NCBI RefSeq assembly: GCF_000420165.1
Contig: NZ_ATUK01000014.1
Span: forward strand, 206,001-270,000
Source of the DNA: Thioalkalivibrio sp. AKL19
Lineage (GTDB): Bacteria; Pseudomonadota; Gammaproteobacteria; Ectothiorhodospirales; Ectothiorhodospiraceae
Length of the DNA stretch: 64,000 nt
Direction: 5' to 3'
The translations under genes were made by a program, and so were the position numbers. The notes below the pieces were generated by a model. That model saw only the letters and a program-made list of their open reading frames with translations, had not been told where the DNA came from and did no database searches. Shown in pieces: positions 7,629-17,148 of this stretch (position 1 is its first letter; each line of letters begins with the position of its first letter).

Positions 7629-8558
7629 CTACTGACCCCCGCCGAGGGAGTGAACGTAGGCGGTAAGCATCTTGATCTCCGCGTCCGACAAACGATCCGC
7701 GAAAGCGGGCATCTCGCGCTGGGCGCCATCCCGAATGAAGTTGGCGACCAGGCGCTGGCGCTCGCTGTCGCTTTCTGCGCCACGCACGTCGATCAGACCC
7801 CAGAGATCATTGGTCAGATTGGGCGCACCTTGCGAGGTCAGCCCCTGTGCATCCATGCCGTGGCACTGGAAGCAGCCGCCGTCCGAGCCGGTGAAGATCC
7901 GGGCGCCGGCATCGGCGTCGTCCTGATCGACGGTGTAGTCGTTCAGCGACAGCACGTAAGCGGCAACCTGGTTCAGCTGATCGCTGTTCAGGGTGTCGCG
8001 GTAGCCAGGCATGTAGCCCAGACGACCCTGGTGCAGGGTTTCCTCAATCTGCTCCACGGTACCGCCCCACTTCCAGTGGTCATTGCGCAGGTTCGGGTAC
8101 TGACCGACCACCCCCGCGCCACCGACCTGATGGCACGCGGCACACCAGGTGCCGAACGAGCCCTGGGCGTAGGCGTTGACGAAGCTCATGCTCTCGGCGT
8201 CGGCCAGGATCGTTTCGTAGTCCTGGGCGGCCACCTGCTCCAGCATTTCACGCTGACGCACCGCGTAGGTGCCGGTCTGCATGTCCTTGGCGAGCAACGC
8301 ACGGGTATTCCAGTGCATCGTCCGCTCTTCACCGCCCTGCTCGAAGGTGATGGTATTGAAGCCCTTGGTGAAGGTGTCGCCGATCGGCCATGCGGGGTAG
8401 ATCAGCCAGTACACCACCGCGAATACGATCGTGGCGTAGAAGCCCCACAGCCACCAGCGCGGGAGCGGGTTGTTGTATTCCTGAAGGTTACCGTCCCAGA
8501 CGTGCCCAGTGGTCTCGACCTGGTTCGGGTCCTTTTCACGGTTGTCCTGTGTGCTCAT
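7629..8558 (-). CDS. ccoP: cbb3-type cytochrome c oxidase subunit III, diheme CcoP
   Basis: CcoP passes electrons from soluble or membrane cytochromes to CcoO. The 309-residue protein has an N-terminal membrane helix (about 36-57) and two c-heme sites, CAACH at 139-143 and CFQCH at 229-233, each in a class I cytochrome c fold with a distal Met (GYMPGY and REMPAF). The start overlaps the end of ccoQ in ATGA. Confidence 0.97.
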   Translation of the reverse strand: MSTQDNREKDPNQVETTGHVWDGNLQEYNNPLPRWWLWGFYATIVFAVVYWLIYPAWPIGDTFTKGFNTITFEQGGEERTMHWNTRALLAKDMQTGTYAVRQREMLEQVAAQDYETILADAESMSFVNAYAQGSFGTWCAACHQVGGAGVVGQYPNLRNDHWKWGGTVEQIEETLHQGRLGYMPGYRDTLNSDQLNQVAAYVLSLNDYTVDQDDADAGARIFTGSDGGCFQCHGMDAQGLTSQGAPNLTNDLWGLIDVRGAESDSERQRLVANFIRDGAQREMPAFADRLSDAEIKMLTAYVHSLGGGQ

Positions 8559-8773
8559 TGCTCGTCACTCTTGGTTTTGTCACGCCGGGCCACGGGCTCC
8601 CGGTGTGAATCATCGTCGTCCAGAGGAATGTAGCGATACGTCTCGAACTTCTGGGCGCGCCGACGATTGGAAAACAGGAAGATCACGACCCCGATAAAGG
8701 TGCCCATGAACAGCAACAGCGCGACGATCTTGCTGTTGCCCATGTCGGTGATCCACTCCCACAGTCCCATCAT
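8555..8773 (-). CDS. ccoQ: cbb3-type oxidase small subunit CcoQ
   Basis: CcoQ is a small single-helix protein that stabilises the CcoNOP core. The 72-residue product has one helix (about 15-35) and a charged C-terminal tail containing FETYRYIPLDDDD, as usual for the family. It overlaps ccoP by four bases and follows ccoO by 18 bases. Confidence 0.9.
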   Translation of the reverse strand: MMGLWEWITDMGNSKIVALLLFMGTFIGVVIFLFSNRRRAQKFETYRYIPLDDDDSHREPVARRDKTKSDEQ

Positions 8774-8791
8774 GCTTGCGCCCGCTCCTCC

Positions 8792-9526
8792 TTACCGGAA
8801 TTCGGCAAAGTGCCCGTCGTCGTATTCACTGAAGTCGACCATGGTCCCGAGGACCTGGAGATAGGCCACGATGGCGTCCATCTCGGTGATCGTCCCGGGG
8901 TTGCCGTCGAAGTTTTCAGCCTGCGCCTGGGCAATCAGGTTGTCCTCGGCGTCGCGGATGTCGAACATCCGGGCGTGTTCCTCGCCGAACTTCTCGACGT
9001 TGGCCTCGTATTCCTCGTCGGTGAGCGAGTACGGCACACCCACGCGCTTCAGCGCGATCATCCGGCGGTCGATGTCGGAGTAGTCAAGCGGGGTCTCGGC
9101 CAGCCAGGGGTAGCCCGGCATGATCGACTCCGGCACCAGCGACTGCGGATCAATGAGGTGCTGGACCTGCCATTCGTTGGAGTACTTGCCCCCCACGCGA
9201 GCCAGGTCGGGTCCGGTGCGCTTGGAGCCCCACTGGAACGGATGGTCGTACTGCGATTCGGCCGCCAGCGAGTAGTGGCCGTAGCGCAGCATTTCGTCAC
9301 GGAACGGACGCACCATCTGCGAGTGACAGGTGTAGCAGCCCTCGCGGACGTAGATGTCACGCCCGCGCTGTTCCAGCGGGGTGTACGGGCGAACGCCGTC
9401 CACTTCCTCGATCGTGTCGTCGATGTAGAACAGCGGCACGATCTCGACCAGGCCGCCGACGCTGATCACCGCAAGGGTGAGGATGATCAGCAGGCCGGCA
9501 TTGGTTTCAACGCTTTCATGCTTCAT
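8792..9526 (-). CDS. ccoO: cbb3-type cytochrome c oxidase subunit II, monoheme CcoO
   Basis: CcoO is the membrane-anchored monoheme cytochrome c between CcoP and the CcoN active site. It has 244 residues, one N-terminal helix (about 11-32), the heme site CYTCH in the conserved [15 protein letters not shown] context near residue 60, and a distal Met ([10 protein letters not shown]). Spacing to ccoN is 19 bases, consistent with one transcript. Confidence 0.97.
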   Translation of the reverse strand: MKHESVETNAGLLIILTLAVISVGGLVEIVPLFYIDDTIEEVDGVRPYTPLEQRGRDIYVREGCYTCHSQMVRPFRDEMLRYGHYSLAAESQYDHPFQWGSKRTGPDLARVGGKYSNEWQVQHLIDPQSLVPESIMPGYPWLAETPLDYSDIDRRMIALKRVGVPYSLTDEEYEANVEKFGEEHARMFDIRDAEDNLIAQAQAENFDGNPGTITEMDAIVAYLQVLGTMVDFSEYDDGHFAEFR

Positions 9527-9545
9527 GGATCTATTCTCTCCCTAA

Positions 9546-11030
9546 TCAGGCCGTGCGGGCTTCGGCGGACGCGGCCTGGGCCTCGCGGGCCTCGGCCTTG
9601 ATGCCCGTGCGAACGGTCATCGCGATGTTGAACGCCATGATCAGCATGCCGGCGAGGAAGAACCCGCCACCAATGGCGCGCACAACGTACGGCTTGTGCA
9701 GGAACACCACCGACTCGGTGAAGGTGTAGGCGAGGTTCCCGTACTGGTCGAAGGCACGCAGCATCAGGCCCTGACCGATACCGGCGACCCACATCGCAGT
9801 GATGTAGAGCACGATCCCGATGGTCGCGAGGAAGAAGTGCACGTACACCAGCTTCAGGCTGTACAGGTTCACGTTCCACAGCCGCGGCATCAGGTGGTAC
9901 AGGGAGCCGAAGGTAATCATCGCCACCCAGCCCAGGGCACCGGAATGCACGTGGCCCACGGTCCAGTCGGTGTAGTGCGACAGCGCGTTCACGCTCTTCA
10001 GCGACATCATCGGACCCTCGAAGGTCGACATGCCGTAGAACGCCAGCGCGGTGATCAGGAACAGCATGATCGGGTCGGTGCGCAGTTTGTCCCAGGCGCC
10101 CGACAGGGTCATGATCCCGTTGATCATCCCGCCCCAGGAGGGCAGCAGCAGCAGGATGGAGAAGGTCGCCGCCAGGGTGGAGACCCAGTCCGGCAGGGCC
10201 GTCCAGTGCAGGTGGTGCGCGCCCACCCACATGTACAGGAAGACCAGCGCCCAGAAGTGGATGATGGACAGCTTGTACGAGTAGATCGGGCGCCCGGCCT
10301 GTTTCGGCACGAAGTAGTACATCATCCCGAGGAAGGCCGCGGTAAGGAAGAAGCCTACCGCATTATGGCCATACCACCACTGGGTCATCGCATCCTGCAC
10401 TCCGGAGAAGATGGAGTAGGAATGCGGGTGGAACAGACCCACCGGAACCTGGATGTTGTTGAAGACGTGCAGCAGCGCGGTCGCCAGGATGAACGACATG
10501 AAGAACCAGTTGGCCACGTAGATGTGCGGCTGGTTGCGACGCAGCAGGGTCATCAGGAAGACCATGAAATAGGCCACCCAGACCACCAGGATGATCAGGT
10601 CGATCTGCCAGTTGAACTCGGCATACTCGCGGCCCTGGGTGATCCCCATCATATAGGTGATCACGCCGAGGACCAGTGCCAGGTTCCACCCGTAGAAGGT
10701 GAAGCTTGCCATGGAGTCGCTCCACAGCCGCGCCTGACAGGTCCGCTGCACCACGTAGTACGAGGTGGCGAACAGCGCGTTACCCCCGAAACCGAAGATC
10801 ACGGCCGTGGTGTGGACCGGACGGAAGCGCCCGAAGGTGATCTGCGCGATATCGAAGTTCAGGAACGGGAACGCCAGCTGCGAGGCGATCCAGACGCCGG
10901 CCGCCATGCCGAACACGCCCCAGAGGACGGCGGCAATGGCAAACCGCTTGATAATCGCGTAGTTGTACTGCTCGGAAGTCGCGACTGACGCTGCGGGTGC
11001 GGCACCCGCCGTAGTGGCTGCTTGTGACAT
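9546..11030 (-). CDS. ccoN: cbb3-type cytochrome c oxidase catalytic subunit CcoN
   Basis: CcoN carries the low-spin heme b and the heme b3-CuB site where oxygen is reduced and protons are pumped. From the chosen ATG (MSQAATTAG) it has 494 residues and about 12 helices. It keeps characteristic blocks such as [15 protein letters not shown] and [11 protein letters not shown] with metal-ligand histidines. An in-frame upstream extension to 11108 is rejected because GGTGG precedes the 11030 ATG and the extra residues are not family-like. First gene of the cco cluster; an FNR box lies about 195 bases upstream. Confidence 0.97.
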   Translation of the reverse strand: MSQAATTAGAAPAASVATSEQYNYAIIKRFAIAAVLWGVFGMAAGVWIASQLAFPFLNFDIAQITFGRFRPVHTTAVIFGFGGNALFATSYYVVQRTCQARLWSDSMASFTFYGWNLALVLGVITYMMGITQGREYAEFNWQIDLIILVVWVAYFMVFLMTLLRRNQPHIYVANWFFMSFILATALLHVFNNIQVPVGLFHPHSYSIFSGVQDAMTQWWYGHNAVGFFLTAAFLGMMYYFVPKQAGRPIYSYKLSIIHFWALVFLYMWVGAHHLHWTALPDWVSTLAATFSILLLLPSWGGMINGIMTLSGAWDKLRTDPIMLFLITALAFYGMSTFEGPMMSLKSVNALSHYTDWTVGHVHSGALGWVAMITFGSLYHLMPRLWNVNLYSLKLVYVHFFLATIGIVLYITAMWVAGIGQGLMLRAFDQYGNLAYTFTESVVFLHKPYVVRAIGGGFFLAGMLIMAFNIAMTVRTGIKAEAREAQAASAEARTA

Positions 11031-11224
11031 GACTTTTCCACCTTGCTGCGGGGAACACGGATGTCCCGATGGTTCGGGGGCGTGAACTCTACCCCATTCC
11101 GGGCCCACAAAAAACCAATACCGCCTGTGTCACTCGGATATTGAGCACGATCGACGGAACTTTTGACGACGACAAGAATACATTCTCCGCGCGCGTCCAG
11201 GCGAGGGGTTGAGCAACGGATTGC

Positions 11225-11238
11225 TTGATCTGGATCAA
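11225..11238 (-). promoter_or_regulatory. FNR/ANR-type binding site upstream of ccoN
   Basis: TTGATCTGGATCAA is an exact match to the FNR consensus TTGAT-N4-ATCAA. It overlaps the bioC stop codon. A TATTCT at 11175-11180 (minus) is a plausible -10, placing the site about 60 bases before a start near 11168, a class I position. Oxygen control of cbb3 oxidase by FNR/ANR is well established in proteobacteria. Confidence 0.75.
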
Positions 11239-12107
11239 TGAACGGGCTGTACCGGGATCACGCGGCCCTGCGGACGCGACGGCGGCGGCGCATCCGGCAC
11301 CCAGGCATGCCCGTACACCACCTCCCAGGTCGCGGGCAGGCGGCCCTCCACGCCGAACTCGCGCGCATAGGCCTCGGCCACGGCCACCAGGCGGCGCGGC
11401 CCGAACAGGCCCGACGACCGGCCCGACAGGGCATTGCGCACCCCGACCCCGCGCAAATCGCGGATCAGTCCGGTCAGATCGGGGTAGGTCAGGGTCAGGG
11501 CCTCCTGGTCCATGACCGGGTCGGCGAACCCGGCCCGGACCAGGGCATCGCCGATGTCGTGCATGTCCATGAACGCGTTGACGTGCGCCCCGGCACCGCC
11601 ATCCACCGCCGCGAAGGCCGCGCGCAGCTCGCGCAGGGTATCCGGACCGAAGGTGGTGAACATCCACAGCCCCTCGGGCCGCAGGATGCGGCGGACCTCG
11701 GTAAACGCCTGGTCGAGGTCGCTGCACCACTGCAGGGCCGAGCTGGAGACCGCCAGATCGAAGGACCGCTCTGCCAGCGGCAGGGCCTCGAGATCGCCGC
11801 ACACTACCTGCGGCCGGCGCAGCCAGCGGCCGCGGCGTCGCGCCCGGGCCACCATCTCCGGGGCAAAGTCCACGCCGGTCAGGCGCGCCCCGCGGTAGCG
11901 GCGGCTCAGGTGATCCAGGGCCTCGCCGATGCCGCAGCCCAGGTCGACGACCCGCTCCGGCTCCATCCGGATCCAGTCCAGCCGCCCCAGCATCCGCTCC
12001 TGCACCTCGCGCTGCAGGACCGCATGCTCCTCGTACGTGGCCGCCGCCCGCGCGAAGGCCTCGCGGACCCGCGCCTTGTCGAGATCGAAGCTGTCGGGTC
12101 GGCTCAT
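11235..12107 (-). CDS. bioC: Malonyl-ACP O-methyltransferase BioC
   Basis: BioC methylates malonyl-ACP to start pimeloyl synthesis for biotin. The 290-residue product starts MSRPDSFDLDKARVREAFAR, with the SAM-binding motif VVDLGCGIGEALDHL near 49-63, an acidic motif II region, and the class-typical WMFTTFGPDTLRELR. The ATG at 12107 overlaps the bioH stop in ATGA, which sets the start; the longer in-frame extension upstream would run through bioH. Confidence 0.9.
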   Translation of the reverse strand: MSRPDSFDLDKARVREAFARAAATYEEHAVLQREVQERMLGRLDWIRMEPERVVDLGCGIGEALDHLSRRYRGARLTGVDFAPEMVARARRRGRWLRRPQVVCGDLEALPLAERSFDLAVSSSALQWCSDLDQAFTEVRRILRPEGLWMFTTFGPDTLRELRAAFAAVDGGAGAHVNAFMDMHDIGDALVRAGFADPVMDQEALTLTYPDLTGLIRDLRGVGVRNALSGRSSGLFGPRRLVAVAEAYAREFGVEGRLPATWEVVYGHAWVPDAPPPSRPQGRVIPVQPVH

Positions 12108-12889
12108 ACGGACTCCCCTGCACTGCAGTGATCCAGAAACTCGGAAACGAAAGCGGCCAGTGGCCCCGGCCGGGCCAACCACTCCGCATGGCCAGCCATA
12201 CCCCGCCCCACCCGGCAATCGGGCCGCAGAGCACGCAACTCGGCCTCCACCGCCGCGGGCACCAGCGCGTCCTCCGGCTCCAGCCAGAGCGCCGCCGGCG
12301 CCCGCAGTTCGGCCCAGATGGCGCGCTGGTCGGCACGGCGCAACAGGTCCAGACCGGCCGCGAGGCCTTCCGGCGAGGCCGGAACCGCCTGCAGCTGCGC
12401 GGCCAGTTCGCGAGCCAGCGAGGCCGCGTCTGGACTGCCGCGGGCACAGAGCATGGCCAGGCGCCGTCCCAGCCGACGACGGTCGCCCTCCAGGGCGGCA
12501 CGGAAATCTTCCAGCTCGGCCGGTGGCAAAGCAGCCGGCCAGTCGTCGCCACGGAGAAAGCGCGGCGTCGCACCAATCAGCATGAGCCCCTGGGGCCCGG
12601 GCCATTGCCGTGCGGCCGCGAGTGCGACCAGCCCGCCCAGGGACCATCCGGCCCAGACGGGGTACTCGATTTCGGCGGGCAACGCGGCGATCAGCGCCGC
12701 GGCGGCGTCCTCGGCTTCCGCCAGCCGTCCGCCGTCGCCCGAGGCCCCGTGCCCGGGCAGATCCGGGGCCAGCACCCGCGTCGTTGCCGGCAATTCGGCC
12801 CGCAGCGGCGCCCAGACCGAACCGGAAAAGCCCCAGCCATGCAGCAGCACCAGCGTCGGGGCGCGCGCCCTGGATTCCGCACCCCGCAT
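12104..12889 (-). CDS. bioH: Pimeloyl-ACP methyl ester carboxylesterase BioH
   Basis: BioH removes the methyl ester from pimeloyl-ACP methyl ester. This alpha/beta hydrolase (261 residues from the chosen ATG) has the oxyanion LVLLHGWGFSGSVW, the nucleophile elbow AGWSLGG, an Asp in PEDALVP and the catalytic His in GHAEWLARPG. The ATG at 12889 is preferred: AGGG lies 7 bases upstream and the N-terminus then matches the family length. Longer starts at 12928 and 12940 are possible. It is coupled to bioC and divergent from plsY. No other bio genes are in the window. Confidence 0.88.
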   Translation of the reverse strand: MRGAESRARAPTLVLLHGWGFSGSVWAPLRAELPATTRVLAPDLPGHGASGDGGRLAEAEDAAAALIAALPAEIEYPVWAGWSLGGLVALAAARQWPGPQGLMLIGATPRFLRGDDWPAALPPAELEDFRAALEGDRRRLGRRLAMLCARGSPDAASLARELAAQLQAVPASPEGLAAGLDLLRRADQRAIWAELRAPAALWLEPEDALVPAAVEAELRALRPDCRVGRGMAGHAEWLARPGPLAAFVSEFLDHCSAGESV

Positions 12890-12975
12890 GTCAGCGCCCT
12901 GAACGGCGTCCACCGGCTTGCGTATCATGTGCGCTCGCATCCACTCGCCAATCCGCGCAGGCAGGCTGACCGTTC

Positions 12976-13605
12976 ATGGCAATTACAATCGGCATCATCA
13001 TCGCGTATCTGCTGGGATCGCTTTCCACGGCCATTCTGGTCAGCAAGCTGCTGCGCCTGCCGGACCCGCGCACCACCGGCTCTAGGAACCCCGGCGCCAC
13101 CAATGTACTGCGCTCGGGCGGCAAGACGGCGGCCATCATCACGCTCATCGGGGATGTCGGCAAGGGCTGGCTGCCGGTGTTCGTCGCCCTGCAACTGGAC
13201 CTGTTCCCCGGCTGGGCGATCGGCCTCATCGGCCTGGCCGCCTTCCTCGGGCACGTCTTTCCGGTCTACTACCGATTCCAGGGCGGCAAGGGCGTGGCCA
13301 CCGCGCTCGGCGTGATGCTCGCGATCAGCCCGCTGGTCGGCGGGCTGGTTCTGCTGACCTGGCTCGTCGTCGCCGCCGTCTGGCGCTACTCGTCCCTGGC
13401 TGCCCTGGTGGCCGCGGGTATGGCCCCGGTGTACATGGTCCTTCTGGGCATGGACCACTGGCTCAGTGCCGCGGTAGCCCTGATGAGCGTGACCCTGTTC
13501 ATCCGCCACGACAGCAACATCCGCCGCCTGATGCGCGGCGAGGAATCCCGAATCGGCCAGAAAGACAAGGCCTCGCGGCCCTCGCAGGAAAACTCCTCCG
13601 ACTGA
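12976..13605 (+). CDS. plsY: Glycerol-3-phosphate acyltransferase PlsY
   Basis: PlsY acylates glycerol-3-phosphate from acyl-phosphate, the first step of membrane phospholipid synthesis. The 209-residue membrane protein opens with IIIAYLLGSLSTAI and has the three conserved loops: GSRNPGATNVLR, a GDVGKGW block and HVFPVYYRFQGGKGVATALG. The C-terminal tail of about 25 polar residues is longer than usual. Divergent from bioH with 86 bases between starts, convergent with tsaD. Confidence 0.95.
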   Translation: MAITIGIIIAYLLGSLSTAILVSKLLRLPDPRTTGSRNPGATNVLRSGGKTAAIITLIGDVGKGWLPVFVALQLDLFPGWAIGLIGLAAFLGHVFPVYYRFQGGKGVATALGVMLAISPLVGGLVLLTWLVVAAVWRYSSLAALVAAGMAPVYMVLLGMDHWLSAAVALMSVTLFIRHDSNIRRLMRGEESRIGQKDKASRPSQENSSD

Positions 13606-13660
13606 AACCTGCAGGCCTGCGGACAGGTCTGAAAATTTGCAAGCCGGCTCGCGTGCCGCT

Positions 13661-14683
13661 TCAAGCCGGGGCTGGCGGTCCCAGTTCGGACAGCGGCCAG
13701 CGCGCCCGCGCCGCCACCACCGGCGCCCCGGTATCCGCGCACGCCCCGGCCTGCAGCCGTCGCAGTCCGGCCAGCGCGATCATCGCGCCGTTGTCGGTGC
13801 AGAACTCCGGGCGCGGGAAGTACACCGGGACCCCCTGACGCTGCGCCATGGCCTTGAGCCCGGCGCGCAATGTGGTGTTGGCTGCCACGCCGCCGGCGAC
13901 CACCAGCGCCGGGGCCCCGGTCTGCTCCAGGCCGCGCCGGGTCTTTTCCACCAGCGTGTCGGTCACCGCCTCCTCGAAGGCGCGGGCAACATCTTCCGGG
14001 CGGTAGGCCTGCTTTTTCAGCGCGGTCAGTACCGCGGTCTTCAGGCCGGAAAAACTCATGTCCAGCCCCGGGCGGTCGAGCATCGGGCGCGGCAGACGCA
14101 GGGCATCCGGCGCGCCGCGCTCGGCCAGACGCGCCAGCGCCGGACCACCCGGATAGCCCAGCCCCAACAGCTTGGCCGTCTTGTCAAAGGCCTCGCCGGC
14201 GGCGTCGTCGATGCTCTCGCCAACCAGGTCGTAGTCGCCCAGGGCCCGCGCATGGATCAACTGGGTGTGCCCGCCGGAGACCTGCAACACCAGGAACGGG
14301 AAATCGAGTCCGGTGTCCTCCAGGAACGGTGCCAGCAGATGCCCCTCCAGGTGATGAACCGCCAGCGCCGGGATGCCCCAGCCCCAGGCCAGGGCACGCG
14401 CCACCGAGGCCCCGGTCAGCAGCGCCCCCAGGAGCCCCGGTCCGCCGGTATAGGCAACCGCATCCAGGTCGTGCCCTTCCACGCCCGCCTCCTCCAGTAC
14501 CGTGCGCACTAGCGGAAGGAGTCGCCGGATGTGGTCGCGCGACGCCAGCTCCGGCACCACGCCACCGTAGACCGCGTGCAGATCCGTCTGGCTGTACAAC
14601 CGATGGGCCAGCAGGCCCTGCTCGGCGTCGATCAGCGCCACGCCCGTCTCGTCACAGGAGGTCTCGATACCCAGTACTTTCAT
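13661..14683 (-). CDS. tsaD: tRNA N6-adenosine threonylcarbamoyltransferase TsaD
   Basis: TsaD transfers the threonylcarbamoyl group to A37 of tRNAs reading ANN codons. The 340-residue protein starts [17 protein letters not shown] and contains [15 protein letters not shown] with the metal-binding His pair (HxxxH type), [10 protein letters not shown] and SGGHTQL, then VAGGVAAN near the C-terminus. The longer in-frame extension to 14809 lacks family residues. It is convergent with plsY; in many gammaproteobacteria the two genes are neighbours. Confidence 0.96.
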   Translation of the reverse strand: MKVLGIETSCDETGVALIDAEQGLLAHRLYSQTDLHAVYGGVVPELASRDHIRRLLPLVRTVLEEAGVEGHDLDAVAYTGGPGLLGALLTGASVARALAWGWGIPALAVHHLEGHLLAPFLEDTGLDFPFLVLQVSGGHTQLIHARALGDYDLVGESIDDAAGEAFDKTAKLLGLGYPGGPALARLAERGAPDALRLPRPMLDRPGLDMSFSGLKTAVLTALKKQAYRPEDVARAFEEAVTDTLVEKTRRGLEQTGAPALVVAGGVAANTTLRAGLKAMAQRQGVPVYFPRPEFCTDNGAMIALAGLRRLQAGACADTGAPVVAARARWPLSELGPPAPA

Positions 14684-14759
14684 GACGCCAGCATGCCCGG
14701 TTTCGGGGAACGCACCAAACAGCCCCGGATCCACTGCGCCATAAGACCGGGTGCGGACA

Positions 14760-15959
14760 TCACAGGCGCCCCCGGCGATCCGGAATCCCGTCCAGCGGCA
14801 GGTGCGCACAACCGCGACCCAGGGCCATGACCTGGAAACGCTCGCCCATCTCGCCCGGCAGGGTCAGCATGCGCACGGCCTGCGCCGCCTGCATGGTCAG
14901 GCGGGCATCCTCACCGCTCCCCACCCGCGCCTCGAAACGCTGCGGCAACCCGGCCCCCAGCAGGAATTCGCCCTGCCCGGCGTAGGCCAGCACATCGAGG
15001 CCCGCGGCATCCGCGGCCTCGGCCACCCCGGTGAAGTCCACGCTGGCGGTCAGGTCCATCAGGCCCGGGTGGGCCAGCGGATCCTGGATCATCTGCTGAC
15101 GGTAATAGCCGACCAGGGTGCCTTGGTGACGCTCCGGCGCGTAGTAGGCACGACGAGGGAAGCCATAATCCACGAGCATGGCCACCCCCTGCTCGAGGAC
15201 ATCGGCCAGCGCGGTCACCCACGCCGCCTGCGCCGGGCGCCACTCGGAGAGGTAGCCCTCGGGCCAGGGACCGCATTCGGCCGCCAGCCGCGTCACCGGC
15301 CCGGCAAGCGCGGGCGGCGCCTCGCGCTCGGCCAGGGTCAGCCCGCCGTCGGCGCTCGTCGTGACCCCGACCTGCCAAACGTGGCCGTCGCGCCAGCGGA
15401 AGAGCTCCACGGGCAGGGCATCCAGCACCTCGTTGGCGAGCACCACACCGCGCAGGGGAGTCTCGGGGAGGGAGTCCAGCCACGCGACACGCCGGTACTC
15501 CGCCGGCTCCAGGGTGGCCTCGAGAAAGGCCTGCTGCCGGGCCCGCAGGTCCGGGCTGACCTCTATGATCCAGTAACGCTCCCAGTCGACCCCCAGTTCG
15601 CGCAGGGTCGTGATCACATCCCCCGCCAGGCGCCCACTGCCGGCGCCGAACTCCAGCAGGGTTCCGCGACCACCAAGGTCGTCGCGCAGGACCGGAGCCA
15701 GCCAGGAGGCCAGGGTCTCGCCGAACAGTGGCGAGAGCTCTGGCGCCGTGACGAAGTCCCCGCCTTCACCCAGCTTGTGGGCACCGTTCACGTAATAGCC
15801 CAGCCCCGGCGCGTACAGCGCCGCCTGCATGTAATCGACGAACGGAAGGAACCCCGCGCCCGCGGCGACACTCTCTTGCAGGTGAACGCGCAGGCGCGCG
15901 GCGATCTCCCGGGCAACCGGATCGCCCGCGGTGTTTGTGCTAGGTTTCGGCGGCATCAT
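14760..15959 (-). CDS. SAM-dependent methyltransferase of the MidA/NDUFAF7 (DUF185) family
   Basis: The mitochondrial member methylates an arginine in complex I; the bacterial role is poorly known. The product (399 residues from the ATG at 15959) has the family start region [20 protein letters not shown], a [18 protein letters not shown] block, the SAM motif [15 protein letters not shown] and [16 protein letters not shown], then [15 protein letters not shown] codons at 15959 and 15956 are both possible; neither has a clear ribosome site. The gene is divergent from the pteridine reductase gene. Confidence 0.85.
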   Translation of the reverse strand: MMPPKPSTNTAGDPVAREIAARLRVHLQESVAAGAGFLPFVDYMQAALYAPGLGYYVNGAHKLGEGGDFVTAPELSPLFGETLASWLAPVLRDDLGGRGTLLEFGAGSGRLAGDVITTLRELGVDWERYWIIEVSPDLRARQQAFLEATLEPAEYRRVAWLDSLPETPLRGVVLANEVLDALPVELFRWRDGHVWQVGVTTSADGGLTLAEREAPPALAGPVTRLAAECGPWPEGYLSEWRPAQAAWVTALADVLEQGVAMLVDYGFPRRAYYAPERHQGTLVGYYRQQMIQDPLAHPGLMDLTASVDFTGVAEAADAAGLDVLAYAGQGEFLLGAGLPQRFEARVGSGEDARLTMQAAQAVRMLTLPGEMGERFQVMALGRGCAHLPLDGIPDRRGRL

Positions 15960-16014
15960 GGCGACGCATGGTACCAACCCGGGGGCAGACGTGGCGCAGG
16001 GACAATTCAACAGC

Positions 16015-16764
16015 ATGGACACAGCTTCCGGGTCGGCCCCGGTAGCACTGGTCACCGGGGCCGCACGACGGGTCGGCGCCACCATCGCGCGGCATCTGCA
16101 CGCCGCCGGATTGCGGGTCCTGATCCACTACCGCGGGTCACACGCGGACGCCGCGGCGCTCGCCTCCGCGCTGAACGCGGAGCGCCCCGACAGCACCCGC
16201 ACGCTGCAGGCCGATCTGCTCGACCCGGAGGGCATCGAACGCCTGGCCCGCGAGGCCGAGGGCGCTTGGGGCCGCCTGGACTTCCTGGTCAACAACGCCT
16301 CGACGTTCTATCCAACCCCCGTGGGCGCGATCACGCAACAAGCCTGGGACGACCTGATCGGCTCCAACCTGAAGGGCCCGACGTTCCTCACCCAGGCCTG
16401 CAACCCGGCGTTGCAGCGCCAGCAGGGCGCGGTCGTCAATATCGTCGACATCCATGCCCTGCGCCCGCTGAAGGGCTACCCGGTGTATTCGGCAGCCAAG
16501 GCCGGGCTGTGGGCCCTGACCCAGGCCTACGCCCGCGAACTGGGACCGGGCGTACGGGTCAATGGCGTCGCCCCCGGCGCGATCCTCGCCCCCGAGGACG
16601 CGAAAAACACCGGCACCCACGAGGCGATGATCGAACGCACCGCGCTCAAACGCGAGGGCAGCCCGGAGGACATCGCGCGTACCGTACGCTTCCTGCTCCT
16701 GGACGCGCCCTACATCACCGGACAGGTGATTCCGGTGGACGGCGGGCGCTCGGCATCGCAGTAG
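16015..16764 (+). CDS. Pteridine reductase, short-chain dehydrogenase family (FolM-like)
   Basis: This SDR has the TGAARRVG cofactor motif, in which the Arg replaces the usual glycine-rich pattern and marks NADPH-dependent pteridine reductases. It also has NNASTF and the catalytic Tyr-x3-Lys in YPVYSAAKAG. It likely reduces dihydromonapterin or dihydrofolate, as FolM does. From the ATG at 16015 it has 249 residues and AGGGA lies 12 bases upstream; an ATG at 15958 is also in frame but overlaps the divergent gene. C-terminal GQVIPVDGGRS is standard for the family. Confidence 0.85.
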   Translation: MDTASGSAPVALVTGAARRVGATIARHLHAAGLRVLIHYRGSHADAAALASALNAERPDSTRTLQADLLDPEGIERLAREAEGAWGRLDFLVNNASTFYPTPVGAITQQAWDDLIGSNLKGPTFLTQACNPALQRQQGAVVNIVDIHALRPLKGYPVYSAAKAGLWALTQAYARELGPGVRVNGVAPGAILAPEDAKNTGTHEAMIERTALKREGSPEDIARTVRFLLLDAPYITGQVIPVDGGRSASQ

Positions 16765-16828
16765 CCGCACACCCCGTCCGCCGCGCTACACTGAACCCGA
16801 CCAAGCACACGCGCCAGGAGACCACCGC

Positions 16829-17089
16829 ATGATCGATTCCAAACGCTTCGACGATCTCGCCCGCCGTATCACGGAGAGCCTGCCGGAGTCGGTGCGCCAC
16901 ATGCAGGAAGACGTCCAGCGCCAGGTCCGCTCGTCGCTGCAAAGCGGCTTTGAGCGCATGGACCTGGTCACCCGCGAGGACTTCGACATCCAGGTCGCCC
17001 TGCTGGAACGCACCCGCGAACGCCTGGCGGAACTGGAGGCGCGCGTCGCCGCGCTGGAAAGCCGCCCGAACGACGAATCCGGGCAGTAA
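16829..17089 (+). CDS. ubiK: Ubiquinone biosynthesis accessory factor UbiK (YqiC)
   Basis: UbiK is a small coiled-coil protein that works with UbiJ in the aerobic ubiquinone assembly complex. The 86-residue product has the BMFP layout: an amphipathic N-terminus (FDDLARRITESLP), a middle stretch with RSSLQSGFERMDLVTREDFD, and a C-terminal coiled coil (RTRERLAELEARVAALE). The gene precedes comM, as in several gammaproteobacteria. Confidence 0.92.
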   Translation: MIDSKRFDDLARRITESLPESVRHMQEDVQRQVRSSLQSGFERMDLVTREDFDIQVALLERTRERLAELEARVAALESRPNDESGQ

Positions 17090-17148
17090 TCACCACCTGA
17101 ACCCACGCGCCGCGCACGGATGCCCGGCGCCCAGACGGAGGGGCACGG

